A stretch of DNA of 19,712 nt from Chloroflexota bacterium. GTDB lineage: Bacteria; Chloroflexota; Limnocylindria; Limnocylindrales; CSP1-4. Below, in pieces: positions 7,177 to 15,076 of the stretch; position 1 is the stretch's first letter; every line of letters starts with the position of its first letter. The translations under genes were made by a program, and so were the position numbers. A model generated the notes under the pieces. The model did no database searches. It saw only the letters and a list, made by a program, of their open reading frames with translations, and was not told the DNA's origin. Location of the stretch: contig JAJYMP010000417.1 of assembly GCA_021786915.1 (NCBI GenBank), positions 1-19,712 of the forward strand, read 5' to 3'.

Positions 7177-7740
7177 TCAGGGGCTCGGGGGCCGCGCATC
7201 GTCGCGCAGCAGCGCGTAGAAGACGTCGTCCTCGGGGAGCCCGTCGCGGTCGAGGTCCCAGCCGCGCCGGACGCCCTCTCGGTAGAAGCCCGCCCGCAGG
7301 GCCACGCGCCCGGACGCCTCGTTGTCGGGATGCGTGTACAACTCGAGGCGCAGGAGCCCCGTGGCCTCGAACGACCAGTCCCGCACGAGCCGAAGCGCGC
7401 GCGTGGCCATCCCGCGGCCGCGGCCCCAGGGGGCCAGCCAGTAGCCCAGCTCCGCCCGGTGCTCGGCGCGAAGGTGCCGGGCGATCGCGCCCACCACCTC
7501 TCCGGTCATGGCGTCGGTGATGGCGAAGGAGCGCTCCGTCCCGCCCTCCCAGTCCGCGCGGCGCCGGGCGACGAACCCCCGCGCCGCGTCGGCGGTGTAG
7601 GGCTGCGGGATGGGCACGAACCGGGCGATCAGAGGGTCCCGGCAGGCGGCGAGGACGGCCGGCGCGTCGTCCGCCTCGAACGCCCGAAGGGTCACCACGC
7701 CGTCGGTCAGGACAACCGGCTGCTCGCCCACCGGGCTCAC
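7177..7740 (-). CDS. GNAT family N-acetyltransferase (RimJ/RimL-like)
   Basis: 187 aa. The Acetyltransf_3 type GNAT fold is recognisable: VVTLRAFEADDAPAVLAACRD at the N-terminus, the acetyl-CoA loop WGRGRGMATRAL (residues 105-116, R/QxxGxG/A type), and LLRLELYTHPDNEASGRVALRAGF (129-152), where RimJ/RimL proteins bind substrate and cofactor. Such enzymes acetylate protein N-termini, amino sugars or antibiotics; the substrate cannot be read from sequence. The GTG at 7740 is directly abutted by GAGGGG, leaving no spacing, whereas the GTG at 7731 has that site about 8 bases upstream, so the true start may be 7731. It begins 22 bases after the dnaA stop, so it is probably co-transcribed with dnaA. 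Confidence 0.88.
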   Translation of the reverse strand: MSPVGEQPVVLTDGVVTLRAFEADDAPAVLAACRDPLIARFVPIPQPYTADAARGFVARRRADWEGGTERSFAITDAMTGEVVGAIARHLRAEHRAELGYWLAPWGRGRGMATRALRLVRDWSFEATGLLRLELYTHPDNEASGRVALRAGFYREGVRRGWDLDRDGLPEDDVFYALLRDDARPPSP

Positions 7741-7762
7741 CCCCTCGGCCTGGCGTCGGCGC

Positions 7763-9127
7763 CTACTCGGAGTAGATCAACTCCCGGACGGCGGCCACTT
7801 CGCGGCGCAGCTCGTCGTTGACCTGGATTTCGCGGTTGATCTTGTCGCACGCGTGGAGCACGGTGCTGTGGTCCCGGCCGCCAAGCTCGGCTCCGATCCG
7901 GAGCAGCGAGACGTCCGTCTCCTCGCGCATCAGGAACATCGCGATCTGGCGCGGCATGACGATGCTCTTCTCGCGCTTCTGGCCGCGCAGCACGTCCATC
8001 GCCACGCCGTAGTAGTCCGAGACCGCCTTGGCGATCCGCTCCGGCGTGACCATGCGCTTCTTGGGGTTGTAGAGCACGTTCGAGAGCACGGCCTGGGCCA
8101 GCTCGATCGAGATCGGCATTGCGCCCATCGAGGCGTACGCGACGATGCGATTGAGCGCGCCCTCGAGCTCGCGCACATTGGACACGACCTTGCGGGCGAC
8201 GAACTCGATCACGTCCGACCCGATGGGCGTGCCCTGCTCCTCCGCCTTCGCGCGCAGGATGGCGATCCGGGTCTCGAGGTCCGGCACGGTCAGGTCCGCG
8301 ATCAGCCCCCACTCGAAGCGGCTGCGAAGCCGCTCCTCGAGCGTGAGGATGGCCTTGGGCGGCCGATCCGAGGACAGGACGATCTGCTTGCCGTCCTCGT
8401 GGATGGCGTTGAACGTGTGGAAGAACTCCTCCTGCGTCCGCTCCTTGTCGGCGATGAACTGGATGTCGTCGATCAGGAGGAGGTCGATCCGGCGGTACCG
8501 GGAGCGGAACTCGTCGATCTTGCCCTGCTGGATCGAGGTGATGAACTCGTTGGTGAACTTCTCGCTGGTGGCGTAGACCACGCGCTTGCGCGGGAACTTG
8601 GTCGCGACAGCATTGCCGATGGAGTGCATCAGGTGCGTCTTGCCCAGGCCCACGCCGCCGTAGAGGAACAGCGGGTTGTAGGCGTGGCCCGGACGCTCGG
8701 CGACCGAGAGGGCCGCGGCGTGGGCCAGGCGGTTGGCCGACCCCACGATGAAGTTGCCGAACGTGTAGCGGGCGTTGAGGTTGGAGGCTCCAGCGGCGGC
8801 TCCCTCGGGCGCGCCCACGCGGGTGGGCTCGACGCGAACCGGCTGGGAGGCGATGGAGGCCGCCTGCTCGGCGATCGCCTCACCCCCGGTGACCACGAAG
8901 TCCACCTGGACGCTGTAGCCCACCACCCGGGCCAGCGTCTGGGAGATCAGCGAGCGGTACCGTCCCTCGAGCCAGTCCTTGGCGAACGCATTGGGGACCG
9001 CGATTCGGAACCGCTGCTCGTCCACCTCGACGAGCTGGGTGTCGCGGAGCCAGGTCTCGAAGTTGGCAGGCGACAACGACACCTGCAGCTCCCCCAGGGC
9101 CGCGCGCCAGACCTGCTTCGCGTCCAT
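7763..9127 (-). CDS. dnaA: Chromosomal replication initiator DnaA
   Basis: 454 aa. Domain I is at about 1-80 (VWRAALGELQVSLSPANFETWL), a short linker follows, AAA+ domain III has Walker A GGVGLGKTH (157-165) and Walker B LLLIDD (216-221), and domain IV carries the DnaA signature GGRDHSTVLHACDKI (416-430) that contacts the DnaA box. All key motifs are intact. The ATG at 9127 starts with MDAKQVW as expected for the family; the frame stays open upstream only as GC-driven extension. It is divergent from rpmH, as in many bacteria. DnaA usually autoregulates, and a 467-base upstream gap leaves room for that. Confidence 0.98.
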   Translation of the reverse strand: MDAKQVWRAALGELQVSLSPANFETWLRDTQLVEVDEQRFRIAVPNAFAKDWLEGRYRSLISQTLARVVGYSVQVDFVVTGGEAIAEQAASIASQPVRVEPTRVGAPEGAAAGASNLNARYTFGNFIVGSANRLAHAAALSVAERPGHAYNPLFLYGGVGLGKTHLMHSIGNAVATKFPRKRVVYATSEKFTNEFITSIQQGKIDEFRSRYRRIDLLLIDDIQFIADKERTQEEFFHTFNAIHEDGKQIVLSSDRPPKAILTLEERLRSRFEWGLIADLTVPDLETRIAILRAKAEEQGTPIGSDVIEFVARKVVSNVRELEGALNRIVAYASMGAMPISIELAQAVLSNVLYNPKKRMVTPERIAKAVSDYYGVAMDVLRGQKREKSIVMPRQIAMFLMREETDVSLLRIGAELGGRDHSTVLHACDKINREIQVNDELRREVAAVRELIYSE

Positions 9128-9315
9128 CCTGCGATCGCCATCCCTGTTAGCCGATACGTCAGTGGGTACCGCCGGATGCGGGGCCCGAGCCGGGAAGCAG
9201 CCGTCGGAGGACCGCGGCGTCCGCGCTCCCAAGTCGCCGATGAGCGTGAGGCCGACCGTGCGCGGGGCCTTGTCGGGCCCCCCGTAGCGGCCTCCCGGCG
9301 GCCTGAGGCTGGGGA

Positions 9316-9344
9316 ACAATACACCGCCCCCCAAGGCCCTGCAA
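9316..9344 (-). promoter_or_regulatory. Weak candidate dnaA promoter
   Basis: On the minus strand TTGCAG (9339-9344) and TATTGT (9316-9321) are separated by 17 bases, facing dnaA about 190 bases downstream. Both hexamers match the sigma-70 consensus only partly, so this is a candidate only. Confidence 0.25.
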
Positions 9345-9355
9345 GGCGATTCCGA

Positions 9356-9374
9356 TATACTCCACGGGGGTATA
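9356..9374. repeat. Imperfect inverted repeat in the dnaA/rpmH divergent region
   Basis: TATACTCC (9356-9363) and GGGGTATA (9367-9374) pair at 7 of 8 positions around a 3-base centre. It lies just upstream of the dnaA promoter candidate and could be an operator. The rest of 9128-9451 shows no gene and no convincing DnaA box. Confidence 0.4.
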
Positions 9375-9451
9375 CGGAGGGTGGCCGACACGAGGCCGCA
9401 GGCCGTTCCGCAGGGTGGTCTCGGGCCATCCGGAAGCCAGCTCGCGCGTGT

Positions 9452-9481
9452 TTGACACCCCCTCGCCGGGCGGCCTATCAT
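9452..9481 (+). promoter_or_regulatory. Sigma-70-type promoter of rpmH-rnpA
   Basis: A perfect -35 hexamer TTGACA (9452-9457) and a good -10 TATCAT (9476-9481) are separated by 18 bases, giving a start near 9488 and a leader of about 105 bases before rpmH. In such GC-rich DNA this match is unlikely by chance. Confidence 0.75.
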
Positions 9482-9594
9482 CCCACCGACGAACACGCGC
9501 CGTCGCGCTTTCGGGCGCTCGGCGCGTTTGCGTGCCTCTAGGGGTCGGAACCTCCGGGTCCCAAGGCTGATGGAGAGGATCACGGACAGTCCCG

Positions 9595-9732
9595 ATGGGC
9601 AAGCCGACGTTTCAGCCCAAGAAGCGCCATCGCGCAAAGGAGCACGGGTTCCGCGCCCGCATGAAGACAGCGGGCGGCCGGCGCGTCCTCGCGCAGCGCC
9701 GGGCGAGGGGCCGGAAGCTGCTCTCGGCCTGA
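9595..9732 (+). CDS. rpmH: Large ribosomal subunit protein bL34
   Basis: A 45-aa basic protein of standard L34 length. It starts [19 protein letters not shown] and contains the L34 signature [23 protein letters not shown]. It is a structural protein of the 50S subunit. The usual N-terminal MKRT is replaced by MGKP, a common variant. It lies behind the strong promoter at 9452-9481 and ahead of rnpA, the near-universal rpmH-rnpA order. It is nested inside the open rnpA frame. Confidence 0.97.
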   Translation: MGKPTFQPKKRHRAKEHGFRARMKTAGGRRVLAQRRARGRKLLSA

Positions 9733-9770
9733 TCGCCGACGGGCGCAGTCACAACTCGCTGCGGCTCGTC

Positions 9771-10106
9771 ATGCTCTCTCGCCCGGGCGATTTCGCCAGG
9801 CTGGCGGAGAGGGGCGTTGCCAAGACGCACCCACTGCTCGTCGGGCGCTTCGCGCGGACGGACCTTGACCAGACCAGGTTCGGATTCGCCACCGGCAAGC
9901 GGCTTGGGGGGGCCGTCGTCCGGAATCGGGTCCGACGCCGAATCCGAGAGGAGCTCAGGGCGATGGCGCCCGCGTTCCAGCCGGGCTGGGACGTCCTCAT
10001 CATCGCCAGGCCGGCGCTCGTCCAAGCCGACCAGACCGCGCTGGTCGGGGCGTTGCGCCGGGTCCTCCGTTCGGGAGGCGTGCTCGGAGGTCAGTCTGAT
10101 TCGTGA
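9771..10106 (+). CDS. rnpA: RNase P protein component
   Basis: The RNase P protein assists the catalytic RNA in tRNA 5' maturation. The conserved arginine-rich signature is clear: [27 protein letters not shown] (about residues 40-66), followed by WDVLIIAR and the C-terminal helix. From the ATG at 9771 it has 111 aa, with the conserved Asp-Phe only at residues 7-8, shorter at the front than usual. Other in-frame options are a CTG at 9729 overlapping the rpmH stop (125 aa), an ATG at 9570 upstream of rpmH (178 aa) or a TTG at 9528. Its stop overlaps the yidD start as GTGA. Confidence 0.93.
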   Translation: MLSRPGDFARLAERGVAKTHPLLVGRFARTDLDQTRFGFATGKRLGGAVVRNRVRRRIREELRAMAPAFQPGWDVLIIARPALVQADQTALVGALRRVLRSGGVLGGQSDS

Positions 10107-10321
10107 GTCGAGCAGGGGTCTGGGTCGGGACGAGGCTCATCCGCCTCTACCGGGTCGTGTTCGCGTGGCTGCCCTCGAGCTGCCGCTTCGAACCCACGTG
10201 CTCGCGCTACACCGAACAGGCGATCGTCAAGTACGGGCTGCTGCGAGGCAGCTGGATGGGCGCCAAGCGAATCGGCCGATGCAATCCCTGGAACCCGGGC
10301 GGCCATGACCCGGTCCCCTAA
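10103..10321 (+). CDS. yidD: Membrane protein insertion efficiency factor YidD
   Basis: 72 aa, the usual size. The YidD pattern is complete: [40 protein letters not shown] with the conserved cysteines and the NPW motif. It is a small peripheral membrane protein thought to help YidC/SecYEG-dependent insertion. The GTG start overlaps the rnpA stop by 4 bases and the gene end overlaps the annotated yidC start, indicating translational coupling. Confidence 0.96.
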   Translation: MSRAGVWVGTRLIRLYRVVFAWLPSSCRFEPTCSRYTEQAIVKYGLLRGSWMGAKRIGRCNPWNPGGHDPVP

Positions 10322-11540
10322 CGGATACGAGAACGACAGCGTGACCCGCCTTCAGCACCTCCTCGTCCGGCTGGCGCCGCTGCTCCTGCTGGGCGCGATC
10401 ACCCTGATCGTGGCGGCCTGCGTCCCCTCCGGCAGCGGCGCCGGCGCCTCGGGCTCCGGCGCGCTGGCCTCGCCGGTCCACTCCCAGGCGCCGCTCGAGC
10501 CGGCCCACCTCACCGCCAGCCCGTTCGACCTGCTGGCGACGCTGTTCACGCCGATCTTCCAGCTGCTGTTCATCTCGCTGGTGGTGCTCTACAAGCTGAG
10601 CGGCAACATGCTGGTCGCGATCCTGCTGCTGACCGTCATCCTCAAGGCCATCACCACGCCGATCACGCGCAAGCAGCTCGTCAGCTCGCGCATGACCCAG
10701 CTGCTCCAGCCCGAGGTCAAGGAGATCCAGCGCAAGTACAAGGGCGACCGCGTGAAGCAGCAGGCGGCCGTCCAGGAGTACTACCGCCAGCGCGGCGTGA
10801 ACCCGGCCGGCGGCTGCCTGCCGATGCTCTTGACGATGGGCCTCCTGATCCCGATGTACTCGGTGTTCAGCCAGGGCCTCACCAACTACGACATCACGCC
10901 GATGCTCAGGGTCGGTCCCATCGACTTCGGCCAGATCCTGGGCGTCACCTGCCCCAACGCGGTCTCCGGCCCGCAGTTCAACGCCGTGCACGGGTACGTG
11001 ACCAACCCGTGCCTCGCGGCAACCGACTTCGGCATCAACTGGGGCATCCCCGAGCCCATGACCACGGGCCTGTTCATCGCCGGGTTCGGGCTGAGCATCC
11101 TGGCGATCATCTCGTCGCTGGTGCAGTTGCTCTCGTCGCGCCAGATGCTGCCGCCGATCGACCCGCGGACCGCGGATGACGCCAACGTCAAGACCCAGCG
11201 GCAGATGGCCTACTTCCTGCCGTTCATCTCCATCCTGTACGGCGGAGTCGTGCCGGCCGGCCTGATGCTCTACTGGATCGCGAGCTCCGCGATCTCCATC
11301 GGGCAACAGTTCCTCGTGCTCGGCTTCGGCGGGATGTTCCCCCTGTTCGGGTGGACGCCCCGGTTCGCGCGCGACTATCGTCCGCGCTACCACGTCACGC
11401 TGCCCGAGCCCATCAAGACAGGCGCAACCACGGGCGCGGCGGAGCGCTCGAAGATCGTCGACCGGGACCTGTCCGCCCGATCGACCATCCGGCCCAACCC
11501 CAACCGCTCCAGGAGCGGGCGACGAGGGAGACGACGCTGA
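10305..11540 (+). CDS. yidC: Membrane protein insertase YidC/Oxa1 family, predicted lipoprotein
   Basis: 411 aa from the ATG at 10305. A signal segment [17 protein letters not shown] ends in a lipobox (Cys39), so the protein is probably a lipoprotein, as in Gram-positive YidC/SpoIIIJ. Five hydrophobic segments follow (about 80-98, 101-120, 172-190, 255-280, 303-340), with the cytosolic hairpin [14 protein letters not shown] between. The conserved groove arginine appears replaced by Lys114. An extracytoplasmic stretch at 200-245 carries two cysteines (216, 236). The C-terminus is an arginine-rich tail suited to ribosome contact. The GTG at 10341 would give a more typical 26-residue signal peptide and avoid the overlap with yidD, so it may be the true start. 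Confidence 0.95.
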   Translation: MTRSPNGYENDSVTRLQHLLVRLAPLLLLGAITLIVAACVPSGSGAGASGSGALASPVHSQAPLEPAHLTASPFDLLATLFTPIFQLLFISLVVLYKLSGNMLVAILLLTVILKAITTPITRKQLVSSRMTQLLQPEVKEIQRKYKGDRVKQQAAVQEYYRQRGVNPAGGCLPMLLTMGLLIPMYSVFSQGLTNYDITPMLRVGPIDFGQILGVTCPNAVSGPQFNAVHGYVTNPCLAATDFGINWGIPEPMTTGLFIAGFGLSILAIISSLVQLLSSRQMLPPIDPRTADDANVKTQRQMAYFLPFISILYGGVVPAGLMLYWIASSAISIGQQFLVLGFGGMFPLFGWTPRFARDYRPRYHVTLPEPIKTGATTGAAERSKIVDRDLSARSTIRPNPNRSRSGRRGRRR

Positions 11541-11541
11541 C

Positions 11542-12648
11542 ATGAGCGAGTACCAGGAGTTCACCGGCAAGTCGGTCGAGGAGGCCATCAAGGCCGCCTG
11601 TGACCAGTTCGGAGTGGGTCTCGGCGATCTCGACTTCGAGATCCTGACGCCCGGCAGCCGGGGCGTGCTGGGCATGGGCGCGGAGCCCGCCCGCATCGTG
11701 GCGGCGCCGAGGAGCGCGCTCGGCGGCGCCGCCCCCAAGCGCGAGGCGGCCGAGGCGGCCCCGCTGCCCGCAGCGCGCCCCCGCGAGGACCGGCCCTTCG
11801 GGGATCGGGACCGCGACCGCGACCGGGGCCGTGGCTTCGACCGCGACCGGGGCCCGCGCCGCGATGACCGCGGACCGCGCCGCGAGGACCGGCCGTTTGC
11901 AGAGCGGCCCGCCGTCGGCGGCGAGCGACCCGCTCCGGCTGGCGGCGAGCGAGGGCCCCGCATCGGCTTCGGCGACCGCGACCGCGACCGCGACCGGGGC
12001 CCGCGCCGCGATGACCGGGCTCCCGCCCGGCCGCAGGACCGGAATCGGGTCCATGACCGCCCGGCCGGCGAGCACACGCGCGGCGGGTCCGAGCTGTCCG
12101 CTGCCGAGGTCGCGGCCGTGACGAGCGCCCGCGGCTCCCTTGCCATGGAGCGCGCCGAGCTCGAGGCCGCTGAGGCGTCGCCCGAGGCGCTCCAGGCGGG
12201 CAGGGAGATCCTCGAGACCCTGATGGGCCACCTCGGCTTCCAGGGGGTGTCCGTCGAGATCCGCGAGGGCGAGACCAGTCGGCTCAACGTCGTGGGCGAC
12301 GGTGGCGACCGCGAGGCCCTCGGATCCCTGATCGGACGCAAGGGCGAGCGGCTCTCGGCGCTGCAGCACCTCGTGAACCTCATGCTCTCGCGCCGCACCG
12401 GACAGTGGACGCGCGTGCTCGTCGACGTCGAGGACTACCGCGGGCGCCGGGAGCGCCAGCTGGTCGACCTCGCCACCCGGGCTGCCGAGCGTGTCGTGGA
12501 GACGGGCAAGATGCTGCAGCTCGAGCCGATGCCGGCCCTGGAGCGTCGCTGGATCCATATTGCCCTGCGGGACAACTCCGGCGTGTCCACCCAGTCGATC
12601 GGCGAGGAGCCGAATCGCCGGGTCGTCGTCCTGCCGCGCAACCCCTAG
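11542..12648 (+). CDS. jag: Jag/KhpB-like RNA-binding protein (Jag_N, KH, R3H)
   Basis: 368 aa, longer than the usual 200-260. The Jag N-terminal domain is at 1-53 (EFTGKSVEEAIKAAC, then LTPGSRGVLGMGAEPARI); a low-complexity Arg/Asp-rich linker covers about 80-180; the KH domain has its GxxG loop as GRKG at 265-268; the R3H domain covers about 290-366 with RRERQLVDLATRAAERV and RRWIHIALRDN. Jag/KhpB works with KhpA in RNA binding and cell elongation. It starts 2 bases after the yidC stop, with GGGAG about 11 bases upstream, the standard yidC-jag pairing. The long RD linker is unusual and contains a 33-bp in-frame direct repeat. Confidence 0.94.
   Translation: MSEYQEFTGKSVEEAIKAACDQFGVGLGDLDFEILTPGSRGVLGMGAEPARIVAAPRSALGGAAPKREAAEAAPLPAARPREDRPFGDRDRDRDRGRGFDRDRGPRRDDRGPRREDRPFAERPAVGGERPAPAGGERGPRIGFGDRDRDRDRGPRRDDRAPARPQDRNRVHDRPAGEHTRGGSELSAAEVAAVTSARGSLAMERAELEAAEASPEALQAGREILETLMGHLGFQGVSVEIREGETSRLNVVGDGGDREALGSLIGRKGERLSALQHLVNLMLSRRTGQWTRVLVDVEDYRGRRERQLVDLATRAAERVVETGKMLQLEPMPALERRWIHIALRDNSGVSTQSIGEEPNRRVVVLPRNP
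11838..12017 (+). repeat. 33-bp in-frame direct repeat inside jag
   Basis: Bases 11838-11870 recur identically at 11985-12017, 147 bases (49 codons) apart and in the same frame, within a tract built from short GACCGC units. It encodes the Arg/Asp-rich linker and points to linker growth by duplication. Confidence 0.85.
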
Positions 12649-12657
12649 CCCCGCTCA

Positions 12658-12688
12658 GGCGTCACACGCCGGCCGGGCGCGTCGCCCG
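12658..12688 (+). terminator. Two small hairpins after jag
   Basis: GGCGT-CAC-ACGCC (12658-12670) and CGGGCG-CGT-CGCCCG (12674-12688) follow the jag stop by 10 and 26 bases. Neither has a T-tract, so termination is only a possibility. The remainder of the gap to 12811 shows no gene. Confidence 0.3.
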
Positions 12689-12811
12689 ACGCATGCAAGG
12701 CGTTCGTCTCTGCCCGAGACGCTCGTCGCATGACAGATCCACGAGATCGCGCGAAGATGGCGCGACCGTCGGGACACCGCCCGGCTTCGGTGACCTGCGC
12801 ATGAGCACCCA

Positions 12812-15043
12812 ATGACCGACTTGCCCGAACCCGCGGCCGACGAGACCGCAGCCGCCCGCACCCACGATGCCCCCGTGCCCGCCGCGGCCGAGCCGGAGCC
12901 TGCTGGCGACCCCGAGCTGGCGGCGCTCGTCCGGGGCTATGCAGCGCCCGCTGGCGACCCGGAGCTCGCGGCGCTCGTCGCTCGCGCCCCGGCCGTTGCT
13001 CCCAAGGCCGCCGCGCCCGCCGGAGAAGCCGTCGTTGCCCCGCTGGCTGCGGCCGCGCCTGAGCCGGCGGAGCCCGCAGCCGCCGCCCTCGCCGAAGCGA
13101 CGCTCATCGCCGTGCCCGAGCTTCCGGCGGCGGCCACCGAGTCCCCGACCGTCGCGATCCAGATCGGCAGGCCGGTCGCCGAGGCCGAGTTCCCGGTCGC
13201 GGCCGTCGCCGCCCCCGCGCCCCCAGCCGACTCCCCGCGCCCGTCCCCGCACCGCGGTCGCTCGCTGTTCCTGCGCTTCACACTCGCCTTCGTGCTCGGG
13301 GTCGTGCTGGTGGGCGCGATCGGCGCCGGCGCCCTCTACGCGTGGGGCTTGCAGTACGACGGCCGAGTCCTGCCCGGCGTCCGCCTCGGCAGCACCGACC
13401 TCTCCGGGCTGACCGCCGACCAGGCCCGGGCCGCCATCGCCAAGGCGCTCGACCCCTTGGGCAGCGGCGAGGTGGTCCTCAACGGGCCCGACGGCAAGAC
13501 CACGCTCGCGTTCGGCGACCTCGGCCGAGGACCCGACATCGGCGGCCTCCTCGACGCCGCGCTGGGCGCCGGGCGCCAGGGCGAGTTGTTCGCCGATCTC
13601 ATCGGCGGTCCGCAGGCGGCGCTCCACGGGGTCACGATCGTCCCGGCCGTGACCTATGACCGCGCCAAGCTCGTCGCCGCGGTGGACGCTCTCGCCGCGG
13701 GGATCGACCAGCCCGCCTCCGACGCGTCCGTGTCGGTCGGGGCGGACGGCACCTACGGCGTCACGGCCGCCAAGGACGGCCGGGCCGTGGACAGGGCGGC
13801 GCTGCTCACCGCCCTCGACCAGAAGCTCTCGGCGCTCGACGCCCCGGCGGAGATCACGCTCGACGTCCCGGTCGCGACCGTCACCCCGACCGTTTCGACC
13901 ACCGCCGCAGAGACCGCGATGGCCGCCGCGAATCGGATGGCCGCGGACCTCGTGATCGCCCGCGGGTCGGATACCTGGACGATCAGCAGCGACAGCCTTC
14001 GCCCGCTGATCACCTTCACCGTGGGCCAGGACGGGAGCCTCACCCCGGCGTTCCAGGCGGCTGGCCTCGATCCACTGGTCAAGCAGCTCGCCAAGCAGGT
14101 CAACCAGACCGCCCAGGACGCGCAGCTCAAGCTGGTGGGCAGCCACGTGGTCGCCAGCGGCGCGAGTCGCGAGGGGCGCACGCTCGACGTGGCAGGCATG
14201 GAGGCCGCGATCGTCAGCCAGATCGCGGCGCGGCAGGCTGGCACGGCGGTCGAGCCGCTGGCCCTGGTGGTGAAGGCGGTCCAGCCGAAGCTGTCCACGG
14301 CCCAGGCCACCGAATTCGCCGCCAAGATGGTCCCCATCGGCTCGTACAGCATCTACTACTGGGTCCTCGTCAACAACTACTGGGGCGGCAACATCGAGGC
14401 GCCGGCCCGGAAGATCAGCGGGACGGTGATCCCCGCCGGCGGGACGTTCGACTTCTGGAAGGTCGTGGGCGACCTGCGCAAGATCCCCGGCATCGGGCCG
14501 GGCAATGCCATCGAGGGCGGCAAGATCACCGTCACCGGGGCGTTCGGGGGCGGCATCTGCACAACCTCCACCACGCTGTTCAACGCGGCGCTGGACGCGG
14601 GCATGGTTCCCGGCGCCCGGCAGAACCACAACGAGTTCATCGACCGCTACCCCGCGGGCCTCGACGCAACGGTGTGGATCGTCGGCAACGCCAAGCAGAC
14701 GATGAGCTTCACCAACGACACGGCGTATCCGATCCTGATCCAGGCCGTCACCCAGACGGGCGGCCCCAAGCGGTGGCTGACGTTCAAGATCTGGAGCGTG
14801 CCGAACGGCCGGAAGACCTACATCACCAACCGGATCATTCAGCCCGCCGGCAAGGCGATCGACACGGTCGTGAAGGATCCGACGCATCCGGTGGGGTGGT
14901 CGTACCGGGTGAACACGCCGGTGAACGGGTACCGGGTCTGGGTCACCGTGACGATCAAGGACCACGGCACGGTCCACTGGAAGAAGACCTACTTCTCGTA
15001 TTACCCCCCGGTCAACGGCGTCCTCCAGGTCGGCACCGGCTAG
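12812..15043 (+). CDS. VanW family protein with N-terminal anchor and peptidoglycan-binding-like repeats
   Basis: 743 aa. An Ala/Pro/Glu-rich cytosolic region (1-148) holds a duplicated PAGDPELAAL motif (near 30 and 46) and is probably disordered. One TM helix lies at about 152-179. The extracytoplasmic part has two segments like the VanW-associated peptidoglycan-binding repeats (about 185-340 and 350-490, with LPGVRLGSTDLSGLTADQA). The VanW domain (about 495-645) includes IPAGGTFDFWKVVG, GGGIC (Cys583) and ARQNHNEFIDRYPAGLDATVW, then a beta-rich tail. VanW proteins are widespread in Gram-positive-type bacteria; the biochemical role is not established, and they do not by themselves imply vancomycin resistance. 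The ATG at 12812 overlaps the end of a 4-codon ATG frame at 12801; I see no ribosome site. An envelope function is inferred. Confidence 0.88.
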   Translation: MTDLPEPAADETAAARTHDAPVPAAAEPEPAGDPELAALVRGYAAPAGDPELAALVARAPAVAPKAAAPAGEAVVAPLAAAAPEPAEPAAAALAEATLIAVPELPAAATESPTVAIQIGRPVAEAEFPVAAVAAPAPPADSPRPSPHRGRSLFLRFTLAFVLGVVLVGAIGAGALYAWGLQYDGRVLPGVRLGSTDLSGLTADQARAAIAKALDPLGSGEVVLNGPDGKTTLAFGDLGRGPDIGGLLDAALGAGRQGELFADLIGGPQAALHGVTIVPAVTYDRAKLVAAVDALAAGIDQPASDASVSVGADGTYGVTAAKDGRAVDRAALLTALDQKLSALDAPAEITLDVPVATVTPTVSTTAAETAMAAANRMAADLVIARGSDTWTISSDSLRPLITFTVGQDGSLTPAFQAAGLDPLVKQLAKQVNQTAQDAQLKLVGSHVVASGASREGRTLDVAGMEAAIVSQIAARQAGTAVEPLALVVKAVQPKLSTAQATEFAAKMVPIGSYSIYYWVLVNNYWGGNIEAPARKISGTVIPAGGTFDFWKVVGDLRKIPGIGPGNAIEGGKITVTGAFGGGICTTSTTLFNAALDAGMVPGARQNHNEFIDRYPAGLDATVWIVGNAKQTMSFTNDTAYPILIQAVTQTGGPKRWLTFKIWSVPNGRKTYITNRIIQPAGKAIDTVVKDPTHPVGWSYRVNTPVNGYRVWVTVTIKDHGTVHWKKTYFSYYPPVNGVLQVGTG

Positions 15044-15076
15044 CCGCGTCCCTCGACTCAGCCGGCAGCATCGACC

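Noticed and set aside
6567..7821. Overlapping open frames through the dnaN-GNAT gap on both strands
   Set aside because: Translations are Arg/Pro/Ala-rich without family resemblance, and they extend into dnaN and GNAT antisense; the gap is better read as an origin region.
7610..9541. Long plus-strand frame opposite dnaA
   Set aside because: Composition is a low-complexity mirror of dnaA codons; no family resemblance or ribosome site.
11800..12020. Short tandem units in jag as a possible CRISPR or satellite
   Set aside because: The units stay in frame and encode an Arg/Asp linker; there are no regular unique spacers.
10227..12398. Long minus-strand frame opposite yidC and jag
   Set aside because: Ser/Arg/Pro low-complexity translation, an antisense shadow of conserved genes.
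12801..12815. Four-codon ATG frame ending at the VanW start (ATGA overlap)
   Set aside because: Too short to support as a leader peptide, and no ribosome site is visible.
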